From assembly GCF_900231835.1 (NCBI RefSeq), contig NZ_OCTN01000001.1:620001-684000 (forward strand): a DNA stretch of 64,000 bases, given 5' to 3'. Below the pieces are notes generated by a model. That model ran no database searches. It saw only the letters and a program-made list of their open reading frames with translations, and was not told where the DNA came from. Of this stretch, positions 39,003-48,430 are shown piece after piece. Each line of letters begins with the position of its first letter. Within the stretch, counting starts at the first letter, position 1. The position numbers and the translations under genes are program-made. Origin of the DNA: Pontivivens marinum (GTDB lineage: Bacteria > Pseudomonadota > Alphaproteobacteria > Rhodobacterales > Rhodobacteraceae).

Positions 39003-40210
39003 GCCATCAGCGATTTCAGGTCCGTTTCAGGATCTGCCACAGCATCCAGAGGCGGGGATTTTCCCGCCTCGATCATCCGCTTGCCGATCATATAGGCGCG
39101 GGGATCGTTCATCGCATCCACGGCCAGCAGGTCAGCGCCGCAGAAATACCACACCGATTGCGTTCCCGCCCGTGCACCGGCCCGCACGATGGCGCGGTCA
39201 TATCCGGTGTTCAGGCCCGCGATTTGCAGTTTCACATCATATTGATCCGACCAGAACCACGGCTTCGCACCATAATCCGCCTGCTGCCCCGCCATGTTCA
39301 GCGCGGCAACGTCCGCTTGCTCAATCGCATTCGGGACCGATTCCAGCCGGATGCGCGTCGCGCCATGAGGGAAGGACGCGCAATCGCCCGCCGCAAAGAT
39401 TGACGGGTCCGAGGTACAGGATCGCGCATCGACACGGATGCCGTTCTCGATCTGCAACCCTGCTTCCTCGGCCAAGGTGATGTCCGGCGCGATCCCGATG
39501 CCGACAATGACAAAATCAACGTCCAGTGTGGTTCCATCGGTCAGAACTGCCCCGCTCACGCGGGTATCGCCGGTCAGGCGCTCCAGACCGGTGCCCTCCC
39601 GAATGTCTACGCCGTGGCTGCTATGCAAAGCGCGGAAATAGTCCGAGGTTTCCGCCGAGGCGACACGTTGCAGGATGCGGTCCATTGCCTCCACCAACAC
39701 AACCTTCAGACCGCGAGAGGCCGCAACCGCTGCTGCCTCCAACCCGATATAGCCACCACCCACGATCAGACAGCGTGTGTCCGGCGCGAAATCCCCCGCC
39801 ATCAGGTCGATATGCGCCAGCGAGCGTACCGGATAAACCCCCCGCAACGCGCCCCCAATCGCGGCGGGCAGCATGCGCGGGGTTGAGCCGGTGGTCAGCG
39901 CCAGCGTGTCATAGGGCAGTCGTTCGCCATCGTGCAGCACCACCACCTTTGCCTGCCGGTCGATGCTGGCGACTCGGGTGCCTAGGCGCAGGGTGATCCT
40001 CTGATCGGTGTAAAAACTCTCGGGCCGCAGATATAGCCGCTCCAGCTCCATCTCACCCATCAAATATTTTTTGGACAGTGGCGGGCGCTGATAGGGCGGC
40101 ACCGGCTCCTCACCAATCAACGTGATAGGGGTATCGGGGTCCGCTTGCCGCAGCTTTGCAACCAGTGCCGCACCTGCCTGACCTGCTCCAATTACGATAT
40201 GTCCGTTCAT
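38999..40210 (-). CDS. FAD-dependent pyridine nucleotide-disulfide reductase (ferredoxin reductase-like)
   Basis: A 403-residue flavoprotein with two dinucleotide motifs: IVIGAGQAGAALVA at the N-terminus (FAD) and CLIVGGGYIGLEAA near residue 145 (NAD(P)H), plus the FAD contact IFAAGDCASFP. PPYQRPPLSKKYL and the C-terminal reductase domain match ferredoxin/putidaredoxin reductase-type enzymes that feed P450s or dioxygenases. No ferredoxin or P450 gene is near. Start ATG at 40210. Confidence 0.88.
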   Translation of the reverse strand: MNGHIVIGAGQAGAALVAKLRQADPDTPITLIGEEPVPPYQRPPLSKKYLMGEMELERLYLRPESFYTDQRITLRLGTRVASIDRQAKVVVLHDGERLPYDTLALTTGSTPRMLPAAIGGALRGVYPVRSLAHIDLMAGDFAPDTRCLIVGGGYIGLEAAAVAASRGLKVVLVEAMDRILQRVASAETSDYFRALHSSHGVDIREGTGLERLTGDTRVSGAVLTDGTTLDVDFVIVGIGIAPDITLAEEAGLQIENGIRVDARSCTSDPSIFAAGDCASFPHGATRIRLESVPNAIEQADVAALNMAGQQADYGAKPWFWSDQYDVKLQIAGLNTGYDRAIVRAGARAGTQSVWYFCGADLLAVDAMNDPRAYMIGKRMIEAGKSPPLDAVADPETDLKSLMA

Positions 40211-40285
40211 GGCCCTCGCCCTTTGCCCAGTTCGTCCCTACTTTATTTGCGTCAAACAACGCCAAACCGAAAGGTCACAACCGAC

Positions 40286-40774
40286 ATGACGATCGCAAAA
40301 GGGGAAAAACTTCCCGACGCTACCTTCATCACCATGGGCGAAAACGGACCAGAGGGCGTAACCTCCGCCGATTTGTTCGCGGGTAAGACCGTGGTTCTGT
40401 TCGCAGTTCCCGGCGCATTCACCCCGACATGTTCCTCGGCCCACATGCCCAGCTTTGTGCGCACCGCCGATAAATTGCGGGCCAAGGGCGTGGACCAGAT
40501 CGCCTGCGTTTCCGTCAACGACCCCTTCGTGATGAAAGCATGGAGCGACGCAACCGGCGCCGCAGCCGCAGACATCACTGTGCTGTCCGACGCTGAATCC
40601 GCCTTTACCACGGCTATCGGCATGGATTTCACCGCGCCGCCCGCTGGCCTGATTGCCCGTTCGCAGCGTTACGCGATGTTGGTCAAGGACGGCGTCGTGA
40701 CCGAGCTGAACCTGGAGGAAAGCCCCGGTGTGTGTGAGCTGAGCGGCGGCGAGACGATGCTGGACGCTCTGTAA
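40286..40774 (+). CDS. Peroxiredoxin (Prx5-like)
   Basis: A 162-residue peroxiredoxin. The peroxidatic cysteine is C49 in VPGAFTPTCSSAHMP; a second cysteine occurs in the C-terminal SPGVCELSGGE, suitable for resolution. This is the PRX5/AhpE-like subfamily that reduces H2O2 and alkyl hydroperoxides, often with glutaredoxin. The ATG at 40286 has AAAGG upstream; earlier in-frame starts would overlap the divergent reductase gene and lack conservation. Confidence 0.92.
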   Translation: MTIAKGEKLPDATFITMGENGPEGVTSADLFAGKTVVLFAVPGAFTPTCSSAHMPSFVRTADKLRAKGVDQIACVSVNDPFVMKAWSDATGAAAADITVLSDAESAFTTAIGMDFTAPPAGLIARSQRYAMLVKDGVVTELNLEESPGVCELSGGETMLDAL

Positions 40775-40793
40775 GATATACCTGCTCAGAAAA

Positions 40794-40821
40794 CGTGGCC
40801 CCGGTTTGTGCCGGGGCCACG
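40794..40821. terminator. Terminator between peroxiredoxin gene and phhB
   Basis: CGTGGCCCCGG / CCGGGGCCACG, an 11-bp perfect stem with loop TTTGTG. The minus-strand exit is TTTTCTGAG, so it mainly ends phhB-side transcription; the plus side lacks a T-run. Confidence 0.72.
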
Positions 40822-40824
40822 CAC

Positions 40825-41109
40825 TCAGATCGCATCGAATTTTTTAGCCAACGCAAAGTCGCGCGCCGACAGGCCGTCGCAATCATGGGTGGTCAGCGTG
40901 ACATCCACCCGATTGTAGACGTTGAACCATTCGGGGTGGTGATCTGCCTTTTCCGCCAGAATCGCGGCGGAGCTCATCCAGCCGAATGCCATGACGAAGG
41001 ATTTGAACTTGTAGGTTTTTGTGATCGCATCGCCGTCGCGCGAATAGGTCCAACCGTCCAGCGCTTGCAATGCGCTGTCACATTCGGTGCGGTCCAGTTT
41101 TTGTATCAT
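40825..41109 (-). CDS. phhB: Pterin-4a-carbinolamine dehydratase
   Basis: A 94-residue protein with the family signatures [23 protein letters not shown] (catalytic His pair and third His) and [14 protein letters not shown]. It dehydrates the pterin product formed during aromatic amino acid hydroxylation. No phenylalanine hydroxylase is beside it. The ATG at 41109 shares a base with the stop of the upstream acetyltransferase gene (TGATG), so it is translated after it. Confidence 0.9.
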   Translation of the reverse strand: MIQKLDRTECDSALQALDGWTYSRDGDAITKTYKFKSFVMAFGWMSSAAILAEKADHHPEWFNVYNRVDVTLTTHDCDGLSARDFALAKKFDAI

Positions 41110-42284
41110 CACTCTTCTCTCTCAACATTGCGGAACGGGCCATAGGACGTGAGGATCTCGATCTCCTCGTCCACGGCCTCCCTCTCCGCCACCAGATAGG
41201 TGTCCACTGCCTTGCGAAAGCCGGGATCGGCGATCCAGTGCAGTGAATAGGTCGGCGTGGGCAGGTAGCCGCGCGCCAATTTGTGTTCGCCCTGCGCGCC
41301 TGCCTCAACCCGCGACAGGCCGTGCGCCAATGCCCAGTCGATGGCCTGATAATAGCAGACCTCGAAATGCAGGCAGGGGTGATCCTCAACACAGCCCCAA
41401 TAGCGACCATATAGCGTATCAGCGCCGATCACGTTCATCGCGCCGGCAACCCAGCGGCCGCCCCGTTCGCACATCACCAGCAGGATATCATCGCGCAGGG
41501 TGGCCTGTGCCTCATCAAAAAACGCGCGGGTCAGATAGGGCGTGCCCCACTTTCGCGCGCCTGTGTCCTGATAAAACTGCCAGAAGGCATCCCAGTGCGA
41601 TGGCTGGATCTGATCGCCGGTCAGCAGATGGATCGTGCCGCCGAAATCCTGAGCGGTGCGGCGCTCCTTGCGAATTGTCTTACGCTTGCGCGAGCTAAGG
41701 TCGGCGAGGAACGCATCGAAATTCGCATAGTCGCGATTGAACCAGTGAAATTGCTGGCCCGTGCGCTGTAACAGGCCCGCCGCGCCGCCCGCTTCATATT
41801 CCTGTTGGGTGCAAAATGTGATGTGGGCGGAGGAAAGCTCGTTCTCGCTGGCCAATTGGACCAAGCCCTGCATCAGCGCCGATTGCCCGATTGCCTCGCT
41901 GCCCGATCGGGTCAGAAAGCGCCGCCCGGTTGCGGGGGTAAAGGGGATCGCGCCCTGTAGCTTGGGGTAATATTGCCCGCCTGCCCGCTCATACGCATCC
42001 GCCCAGTTATGGTCGAAGATATACTCGCCCTGCGAATGCCCCTTGGCGTATAGCGGCATAACGCCCAGCACCTGACCGCCAGCACGCGCAACCAGATGGC
42101 GCGCCTGCCAGCCCGTGCGCGGCCCGACGGAGCCGGAGCGTTCAAGCGCGCTCAAAAACCGATGAGTGCTAAAGGGATCGCGGGGGCGTCCACCCTCCGG
42201 ATTTGCGCAGGCATCCCAGTCAGCGGCGTCGATTTGGGTGAGGTCACCAAGGACGTCAATCTCAATCCGGGTATCATCGCGCAT
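41109..42284 (-). CDS. GNAT/FemAB-like N-acetyltransferase (DUF482 type)
   Basis: A 391-residue protein with tandem GNAT-like halves as in the peptidogalycan biosynthesis/DUF482 family: an N-terminal part with [20 protein letters not shown] and [18 protein letters not shown], and a C-terminal part with [27 protein letters not shown]. The substrate is unknown. It is the first gene before phhB. An 11-base-loop hairpin lies 33 bases upstream of its start. Confidence 0.82.
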   Translation of the reverse strand: MRDDTRIEIDVLGDLTQIDAADWDACANPEGGRPRDPFSTHRFLSALERSGSVGPRTGWQARHLVARAGGQVLGVMPLYAKGHSQGEYIFDHNWADAYERAGGQYYPKLQGAIPFTPATGRRFLTRSGSEAIGQSALMQGLVQLASENELSSAHITFCTQQEYEAGGAAGLLQRTGQQFHWFNRDYANFDAFLADLSSRKRKTIRKERRTAQDFGGTIHLLTGDQIQPSHWDAFWQFYQDTGARKWGTPYLTRAFFDEAQATLRDDILLVMCERGGRWVAGAMNVIGADTLYGRYWGCVEDHPCLHFEVCYYQAIDWALAHGLSRVEAGAQGEHKLARGYLPTPTYSLHWIADPGFRKAVDTYLVAEREAVDEEIEILTSYGPFRNVEREE

Positions 42285-42316
42285 GTTCCGCCTCCTGCTC
42301 GTATCCCATTTGGCGT

Positions 42317-42351
42317 CTGATGCAGCATGATCAAGCGATATGCTGCATCAG
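42317..42351. repeat. 12-bp inverted repeat upstream of the acetyltransferase gene
   Basis: CTGATGCAGCAT (42317-42328), 11-base loop, ATGCTGCATCAG (42340-42351), perfect. Outer ATCCCAT (42303) and ATGGGAT (42369) are also complementary. No T-run on either side, so it is either the end signal of the GDPD operon or a binding site for the next gene. Confidence 0.6.
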
Positions 42352-42374
42352 TTTGGTATAAATCCCTGATGGGA

Positions 42375-43127
42375 TCATTCGGGGGTATAGCCCTCAAACG
42401 TGATCTGGTCCGCGACATGCAGCGCCGTTTCCGCCTGTTCAGCCGAACGGATCGTCCATGTCAGGATTGGGAAGCCCCGATCGCGCAGCGTCAGCACCTG
42501 CCGCGTATCCAGCGATGCCCGATTATGCGAGATGAAGCACGCACCCGACGGGATCAAATCCCGCATCTCGGCCAGCTTTTCCCGACGGGCCGCAGGCACC
42601 ATTGGCCAGTGTTCCGCCGAAAAGGCATCTGTCACCAATCCACGTGGAATATCGGGGGCAAAGCCACCAAATACGCGGATCGAATTCGGGTTGAACCCCA
42701 TCACGGCAACAGGTCCGTCATAGCCCAGCAGCACATCAGCCACCGCACGCTCCAGCGCGCCGACCGATGGGCCCAGGCTGCCATCCTGGTCCTTGATCTC
42801 AACAACCAGCGGCACCTGTCCGGCAACAACGTCCAGCACCTGTTGCAGCGTGGGGATACACTCATCCCCGCCCAGCAACAGGATCGCCTGCAACTGTTCG
42901 GTCGAGTGCAGGCGAATCCAGCCCTCGCGCCCAGTCAGCCGGTCCAGCGCGTAATCGTGGAACACCATTGGCGTGCCGTCCGAGGAGGGCTGCACGTCTA
43001 CCTCGATCCCCCAGCCGCCCGCGACTGCGGCACGAATGGCCGCGAGCGAGTTTTCGGGGCACCCCGGCCCATGCAACGCGCGATGCGCCACAGGGCGGGC
43101 CAGAAATTCAGAGGGAAGTTTCATCAT
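42375..43127 (-). CDS. ugpQ: Glycerophosphodiester phosphodiesterase
   Basis: A 250-residue GDPD TIM-barrel enzyme. Catalytic/metal residues are in VAHRALHGPGCPENS, GIEVDVQPSSDGTPMVFHDY. It hydrolyses glycerophosphodiesters to glycerol-3-phosphate and an alcohol. No signal peptide, so it is cytosolic. Its ATG overlaps the RidA stop (ATGA), placing it in the T1SS-RidA operon as the last gene. Confidence 0.9.
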   Translation of the reverse strand: MMKLPSEFLARPVAHRALHGPGCPENSLAAIRAAVAGGWGIEVDVQPSSDGTPMVFHDYALDRLTGREGWIRLHSTEQLQAILLLGGDECIPTLQQVLDVVAGQVPLVVEIKDQDGSLGPSVGALERAVADVLLGYDGPVAVMGFNPNSIRVFGGFAPDIPRGLVTDAFSAEHWPMVPAARREKLAEMRDLIPSGACFISHNRASLDTRQVLTLRDRGFPILTWTIRSAEQAETALHVADQITFEGYTPE

Positions 43128-43576
43128 TCGATCTCGAAAATGCCTTCAACCTCAACCGCGACGCCAAAGGGCAGCGACGAGGAGCCAACAGCCGAACGTG
43201 CGTGGCGGCCCTTATCACCGAACACCTCAACCATCAGGTCCGATGCGCCGTTCACCACCGCAGGGTGGTCGCCAAAATCGCCGGTCGCGTTGACGAAGCC
43301 GTTCAGTTTGACCACGCGCACCTTGTCCAGATCGCCAACAGCCTTACGCACCTGCGCGATCAGCGACAGGCCACACAAACGGGCCGCGGCGGCGCCATCC
43401 TCAACGGAATAACCGGCCCCCAACTGGCCCACGACCAGTTTACCGTCCTGAATAGGCACCTGACCCGACACGTAGAGCAGGTTTCCGGTGCGGACCGTTG
43501 GCACGTAATTCGCCGCAGGCGCAGCCGCATCGGGCAATGTGATGTTCAATTCTGCGAGGCGCGCATCGATGGACAT
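43124..43576 (-). CDS. RidA family enamine/imine deaminase
   Basis: A 150-residue YjgF/RidA-family protein, with the long subgroup features LLYVSGQVP, VVKLNGFVNATGDFG, and the C-terminal LPFGVAVEVEGIFEIE with the catalytic-region R-containing GRHARSAVGSSSLP. RidA removes reactive 2-aminoacrylate and other imines. It sits between the T1SS adaptor (23 bases upstream) and GDPD (overlap). Confidence 0.88.
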   Translation of the reverse strand: MSIDARLAELNITLPDAAAPAANYVPTVRTGNLLYVSGQVPIQDGKLVVGQLGAGYSVEDGAAAARLCGLSLIAQVRKAVGDLDKVRVVKLNGFVNATGDFGDHPAVVNGASDLMVEVFGDKGRHARSAVGSSSLPFGVAVEVEGIFEIE

Positions 43577-43599
43577 GGGAATCTCCTTGGAAATAGCGT

Positions 43600-44901
43600 T
43601 CAGGTTTCACGGAACGCTTTGGTAAAGTAATCGGTTAGCGGCTTGGTCAGGAAGGTCAGCGGGCTACGCTCACCGGTCTGGATATAGGCCTCAACCGGCA
43701 TCCCGGGGACCAGTTCCACGTCGTTCAGCTTCTCGATCTCACCGTCATAAGGCAGGATTTGCGCCTCGTAATAATTCAGGCCGCTTGCCTCATCCGTCAG
43801 AACATCCGCCGAAATACGGGTCACAACGCCGTAAAGTTCAGGCGTGGTGCGTTGGTCAAAGGCGGAAAAGCGCAACACCGCCTCCTGCCCCACAACGATC
43901 TGGTCGATATTGATCGTCTCAATCCGGCTGGCGATGACCAGCGGGCTGTCCTGCGGCACGATATACATCACCGGATCAGCCGACCGGATGACCGAGCGTA
44001 GGGCATGCACCGTACTGCCATAAACAATGCCCGAAACGGGGGCGCGGATTTCCAGCCGCGACAGGGTTTCGATGGCGGATAGGCGACGCTCACGCAGCTC
44101 ATTCTCACGATATTGGGCATCGCGCAGGGTGGTGATCGCGTCCTCCTGCCGTGTGGTGTGCAGGCTGATGATTTCGATCTCCAGCTCCGCAATCCGGCCT
44201 CGGCTTTCCGCGACCGATGCGACCAGTTCGCCAACCTGACCGCGCAAGGATGCTTCCTCACGCCGCAGGGACAGAACGCGGCTAGCCTGTGCAAGCCCGC
44301 GATCCAGAAGCGATTGCTGGTCGATCAATTCCTCGGCAATCAGGGCGAGTTGTTCGTTCAGCGCGGCAAGCTGCACATTGCGCCCCTCGATCAGCTCATC
44401 AATCTGGGTTTGGCGCTCGCGCAGCTGGCTAACCTGCTGTGCATTGGATTCGACCCGCGTGTTAAACAGACGGATTTGTCCACCGACCAGTTCCGCCACC
44501 TCCTCGTTCGTGGCGGCGATTTCCAGCAAGCCATCGTCGAAGCGGATGATGTCCAGATCCTCACTTTCCGCACGCAGGCGTCCGCGACGGGCGATCAGTT
44601 CGTAATACTGGCTTTCGATAATGGCCAATTCGGAGAGAAGCATCGTGTCATCCAGCCGGATCAGGATTTCGCCTGCCTCGACCACGTCGCCATCATCGAC
44701 GAAGATTTCGCCAACCACGCCGCCCTCAGGGTGCTGGATGATCTGGCGGTTTGATTCGACCTCAAGCTGACCGGACGCGATGATTGCGCCTGCGATTGTC
44801 GTTGTAATGGACCAAGTCAGCACGCCGCCAATCAGGGCCAGCAGGGCGAGTGCGCCCAGTGCAATCGGGCGAACTGCGCTCCACTTTGCTGGTTCGCTCA
44901 T
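43600..44901 (-). CDS. HlyD-family type I secretion adaptor
   Basis: A 433-residue membrane-fusion protein: one N-terminal membrane segment (ALGALALLALIGGVLTWSI), long coiled-coil helices at about 90-270 (QVSQLRERQTQIDELIEGRN), and lipoyl/beta-barrel parts around 60-85 and 290-410 (IRAPVSGIVYG). It bridges the inner-membrane ABC exporter and an outer-membrane TolC. The start overlaps the ABC gene's end. No TolC or RTX substrate gene is in the window. Confidence 0.92.
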   Translation of the reverse strand: MSEPAKWSAVRPIALGALALLALIGGVLTWSITTTIAGAIIASGQLEVESNRQIIQHPEGGVVGEIFVDDGDVVEAGEILIRLDDTMLLSELAIIESQYYELIARRGRLRAESEDLDIIRFDDGLLEIAATNEEVAELVGGQIRLFNTRVESNAQQVSQLRERQTQIDELIEGRNVQLAALNEQLALIAEELIDQQSLLDRGLAQASRVLSLRREEASLRGQVGELVASVAESRGRIAELEIEIISLHTTRQEDAITTLRDAQYRENELRERRLSAIETLSRLEIRAPVSGIVYGSTVHALRSVIRSADPVMYIVPQDSPLVIASRIETINIDQIVVGQEAVLRFSAFDQRTTPELYGVVTRISADVLTDEASGLNYYEAQILPYDGEIEKLNDVELVPGMPVEAYIQTGERSPLTFLTKPLTDYFTKAFRET

Positions 44902-46748
44902 GATTTACGCTCCACATTCGGTGCCTTGGCTGGCGGGACTTGACCCAATGCAACGGATGCTGCGGGTTTTGCCTGATCTGATGCAATCGCGGGGGCGCGT
45001 TGTGTGGCAATCTTGGCTGGCTGTTCCGGATTTGCGGCCAGTTTCTCATGGTTTTTGACATTATTTCGCAATACGTCGTCCCGCTTTCCGAAATCCTTGA
45101 CCATGCCGTTTTCCATCACCAGCAACAGTTCGCATTGCGCGATTGCAGCGGGCCGGTGGGCCATGATGATGACACTGCCGCCATTCGCCTTCATCTGTTC
45201 GATGGAGGCATTCATGGCGTTCGATCCCTCATTGTCCAGATTGGCATTGGGCTCATCCAATACAAGCAACACAGGTGAGCCGTATAGTGCACGGGCAAGG
45301 CCCAGACGTTGCCGTTGCCCACCAGACAGACGGCTGCCGCCGGACTGGATGCGGGTGTCGTATCCCTCGGGCAGTTTCAGGATCATCTCATGTGCGCCGG
45401 CCTTTTTAGCGGCCTCGACGATTTTTGCGGGGTCCGGGTTGGGCGATAAGCGTGCAATATTGTCGGCAACACTGGCATCGAACAGCGACACGTCCTGCGG
45501 CAAATACCCGATATGCTGGCCCAGAACCTCGCTTGAGAATTGTTCCAGCGCGGCACCATCCAGACGCACCTTGCCCTGAACAGCGGGCCAGATACCGGTG
45601 ATCGCACGGGCCAGCGTGGATTTACCCGACGCACTTTGCCCGATTACACCCAGCGCCATACCCGGCCCGACGCGGAAGGAAACCGCCTTGAGCGTCGGGA
45701 CCTTCTCACCGGGGGGCACAACGGTCAGGCCCGCTACGTCCAGCATCGCCTTGGGTCGGGGCAGCTCGGTCTTTTCCTCCTCCTCGGGGGTGGCCTCCAG
45801 CAATTGCGTCAGCGAGGTCCAACCCTGACGGGCGCGTTGTACCAGCGACCATTGGGCAATGGCTTGCTCGATCGGCGCCAGCGCCCGACCCAGCAGGATC
45901 GAACCGGCAATCATCGCACCGGGGGTCAGTTCGCCCTGCAACACCAAATAGGCGGCCAGCGCCAGCATGCCCGACTGCAAAAACAACCGCCATGTCTTCG
46001 AAAAGGTCGAGAAGGAACCGGACACGTCCGCCGCCTTGATCGAGGTTGCCAACGCCACATCGCGCTGTTGCCGCCACCGGCCCAGCACCGCACCGCGCAT
46101 GCCCAGCGTTTGCACAACCTCCGCATCGCGGCGCACCGCCTCGGCAAAGGCCTCCGCCTGACCGGAGGCTTGCAAGCTCTCACGCTGGGGGGTTTTGGAC
46201 AGCACCTGGTTCAGGACCGTCGCAATGATCAGAACCACGCCACCCGCAACGGCCATCCAGCCCAGCAGCGGATGAAAGAGGAAGATCGCGAACAGGAAAA
46301 CCGGCGTCCATGGCAGATCGTAAAAGGCGAAGAGCGCAGGCGAGGACAGCAACCGCTGGATCGATTCCAGATCGCGCAGCCCCGTTGCAGGCCGGTTGCG
46401 GAAATTCGGATCGACCGAGCGCCGCAGCAAGGCATCAAATACCCGCCGGTCCAGCATGCTTTGAAACCGTGCACCGACACGGCCCAGAATGCGGCCCCGT
46501 GAATAGTCCAGCACCCCCATGATCGCGTAAAGCACCGCCACCAGCGCGAATAGCGCGACCAATGTCGCCTCGGACCGGCTGGCCAGAACGCGGTCATAGA
46601 CCTGCAACATGAACAGCGGACCTGTCAGAACCAGAATATTCGCGAAAATGCTGAACAGCAGCACCACCCGGAATAGGCCGCGGCTTTTTTTGAGTGTCGC
46701 GCGAAGCTCTTCGCGTCCCGGTGCTGGGGGCTTGGCCGCCATGATCAT
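44898..46748 (-). CDS. Type I secretion ABC transporter (PrtD-like)
   Basis: A 616-residue ABC exporter: about six N-terminal membrane helices (residues 30-300) with no peptidase C39 domain, then a nucleotide-binding domain with Walker A GQSASGKST, signature LSGGQRQRLGLARAL, Walker B VLLVLDEPNANLD and the H-loop MAHR. It is PrtD-type, exporting C-terminal-signal RTX proteins. The last about 60 residues are an Ala/Pro/Lys-rich extra tail. Starts at 46748 or 46742 after AGGTAG. Divergent from mlaA. Confidence 0.92.
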   Translation of the reverse strand: MIMAAKPPAPGREELRATLKKSRGLFRVVLLFSIFANILVLTGPLFMLQVYDRVLASRSEATLVALFALVAVLYAIMGVLDYSRGRILGRVGARFQSMLDRRVFDALLRRSVDPNFRNRPATGLRDLESIQRLLSSPALFAFYDLPWTPVFLFAIFLFHPLLGWMAVAGGVVLIIATVLNQVLSKTPQRESLQASGQAEAFAEAVRRDAEVVQTLGMRGAVLGRWRQQRDVALATSIKAADVSGSFSTFSKTWRLFLQSGMLALAAYLVLQGELTPGAMIAGSILLGRALAPIEQAIAQWSLVQRARQGWTSLTQLLEATPEEEEKTELPRPKAMLDVAGLTVVPPGEKVPTLKAVSFRVGPGMALGVIGQSASGKSTLARAITGIWPAVQGKVRLDGAALEQFSSEVLGQHIGYLPQDVSLFDASVADNIARLSPNPDPAKIVEAAKKAGAHEMILKLPEGYDTRIQSGGSRLSGGQRQRLGLARALYGSPVLLVLDEPNANLDNEGSNAMNASIEQMKANGGSVIIMAHRPAAIAQCELLLVMENGMVKDFGKRDDVLRNNVKNHEKLAANPEQPAKIATQRAPAIASDQAKPAASVALGQVPPAKAPNVERKS

Positions 46749-46976
46749 CTACCTGTATTGAATATCACAGACCCTGTTGCCATTAGAATGTGACTAATTT
46801 TGGCGCGAAGGTCGCATTTTATCGGCTGATTAGCGTTGCTCTCTAATTGGGTTTAGCACCTGATTTCCACAGGTCCAAGGATTGGCAACCTTGACGCGCA
46901 ACATATCTGCTATTGTAAGGGCCATACAACCACGAGCCCCGATCCGCGTAGTTTTGAATTGAGCGAGAACATAACC

Positions 46977-47711
46977 ATGAAATTTATCCTGCGCGCGACC
47001 GCCGCCCCTGCCCTGCTGATCCTCGCTGCTTGTGCCAGCCCCGATGCAAATGAGACGGCCCTGATTGCCGACCCTGCGGAACCTGTGAACCGCGGCATCC
47101 ATGCCTTTAACAAGGGCGCGGACACGATCATCATCCGCCCCGTCTCACAGGCCTATGGCACCATCATGCCGGAACCGGTTGAGCGTACCGTCGAGAATTT
47201 CATCGGCAATCTGGCCCTGCCCAGCGACATCGTAAACAACGCCCTACAAGGCGATACTGACGCGCTTGGCGATAACCTTGGCCGGTTTTTGATGAACACC
47301 ACATTGGGGATGGGCGGATTGCTGGATGTTGCTGGCGATACCGGGATTGAGCGTCAGCCCGCCGATTTCGGGCAAACCCTAGCCACATATGGCGTGGGTG
47401 AGGGACCATATGTCGAACTGCCCCTTTACGGCCCCAGCACCGCGCGTGACGCAGTTGGTATCGTTGTTGACCTGATTACCGACCCCACCGGTCTGGCCGA
47501 TGGCGATGCGGCACCCGATATCCTGACAGGCGCCTCAGTGGTTGCCGTTATCGACACGCGTGACGAGCTGGGACCGGTTCTAGACGGTATCCTGTACGAT
47601 TCCGAGGACAGCTACTCCGCCGCCCAAACTGCCTATATTCAGCTTCGTCGCGCATTTGTGAATGGAACGGATGCCACCGATGAGGGGTTTGTAGACATAT
47701 ATGCTGAATAA
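46977..47711 (+). CDS. mlaA: MlaA/VacJ family outer-membrane lipoprotein
   Basis: A 244-residue lipoprotein with lipobox ILAAC (cysteine near 18) and the MlaA domain: PAEPVNRGIHAFNKGADTII, FLMNTTLGMGGLLDVA, and TLATYGVGEGPYVELPLYGPSTARDAVG. MlaA removes mislocalised phospholipid from the outer leaflet and passes it to the periplasmic MlaC carrier, encoded just downstream. Start ATG at 46977; an in-frame TTG six codons upstream is less likely. Confidence 0.95.
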   Translation: MKFILRATAAPALLILAACASPDANETALIADPAEPVNRGIHAFNKGADTIIIRPVSQAYGTIMPEPVERTVENFIGNLALPSDIVNNALQGDTDALGDNLGRFLMNTTLGMGGLLDVAGDTGIERQPADFGQTLATYGVGEGPYVELPLYGPSTARDAVGIVVDLITDPTGLADGDAAPDILTGASVVAVIDTRDELGPVLDGILYDSEDSYSAAQTAYIQLRRAFVNGTDATDEGFVDIYAE

Positions 47712-47736
47712 TTTCATTCGGAGAGAATAGCTTATC

Positions 47737-48333
47737 ATGCCTATCTTCAGTTCCGCCCGCACCACATTGTTCGCGGCCCTATTTGCAGCAATGCCCATAT
47801 CCGCCAGCGCCCTGACGCCGGAGGAAGCCACAGACCTGACCGACACCATCGTCGAGGAGGTTCTGGGCTATGTGAACAGTGACATGACGCTGGCCGAAAA
47901 ACAGGCCGCGTTCCGTGAAACTATGGACCGCTACGCCGACACATCCGCCATTGGACGTTATGTTCTGGGTATTGAATGGCGCAACGCAACCCCGGCACAG
48001 CAAGAGGCCTTTGCCGATGCGTTCCGTGAATACCTCTCCAACAAATATGGCTCGCAGTTCAGCGGCTATGAGGGTGGCGAGATTTCCATTGGCAACGCAA
48101 ACGACCTGGGCAATCGCGGTATCGTGGTTGAAAGCACAGTCGAACGCCCCGGTTCCAGTTCCATCGTGGTGCAGTGGCAGTTCTCTGATCGGTCCGGTCA
48201 ACCCCTGCTGATCGATATCGTAGCCGAGGGCGTTAGCCTGCTGACCACGGAACGCACGGCCATCGCTAATATGCTGGACCGGCGTGGTGGTGATCTGGAC
48301 GCGCTGATCGCGGACCTGCCCACGGCCCGCTAA
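47737..48333 (+). CDS. mlaC: MlaC-like phospholipid-binding periplasmic protein
   Basis: A 198-residue exported protein with a signal peptide ending ISASA-LT and the Ttg2D/MlaC fold: DRYADTSAIGRYVLGIEWRN, FADAFREYLSNKYGSQFSGY. MlaC shuttles phospholipid from MlaA to the MlaFEDB complex. The mlaFED genes are not here. It follows mlaA by 25 bases. Confidence 0.9.
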   Translation: MPIFSSARTTLFAALFAAMPISASALTPEEATDLTDTIVEEVLGYVNSDMTLAEKQAAFRETMDRYADTSAIGRYVLGIEWRNATPAQQEAFADAFREYLSNKYGSQFSGYEGGEISIGNANDLGNRGIVVESTVERPGSSSIVVQWQFSDRSGQPLLIDIVAEGVSLLTTERTAIANMLDRRGGDLDALIADLPTAR

Positions 48334-48356
48334 CCATCACGTATCCGTGAAAACTT

Positions 48357-48382
48357 GTCAGTTCCGATAATTCGGGACTGAC
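48357..48382 (+). terminator. Hairpin after mlaC
   Basis: GTCAGTTCCG / CGGGACTGAC, a 10-pair stem (with one G-T) and loop ATAATT, 24 bases after the mlaC stop. No T-run follows, so termination efficiency is uncertain. Confidence 0.55.
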
Positions 48383-48430
48383 GGCATCCTCGGCGTACCT
48401 ACGGCAATATGCCGCGCTTGGGAGGCCATA

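Noticed and set aside
48357-48430. Regulatory RNA between mlaC and the P460 gene
   Set aside because: One 10-pair stem is present, but no second structure or promoter pattern supports an RNA gene.
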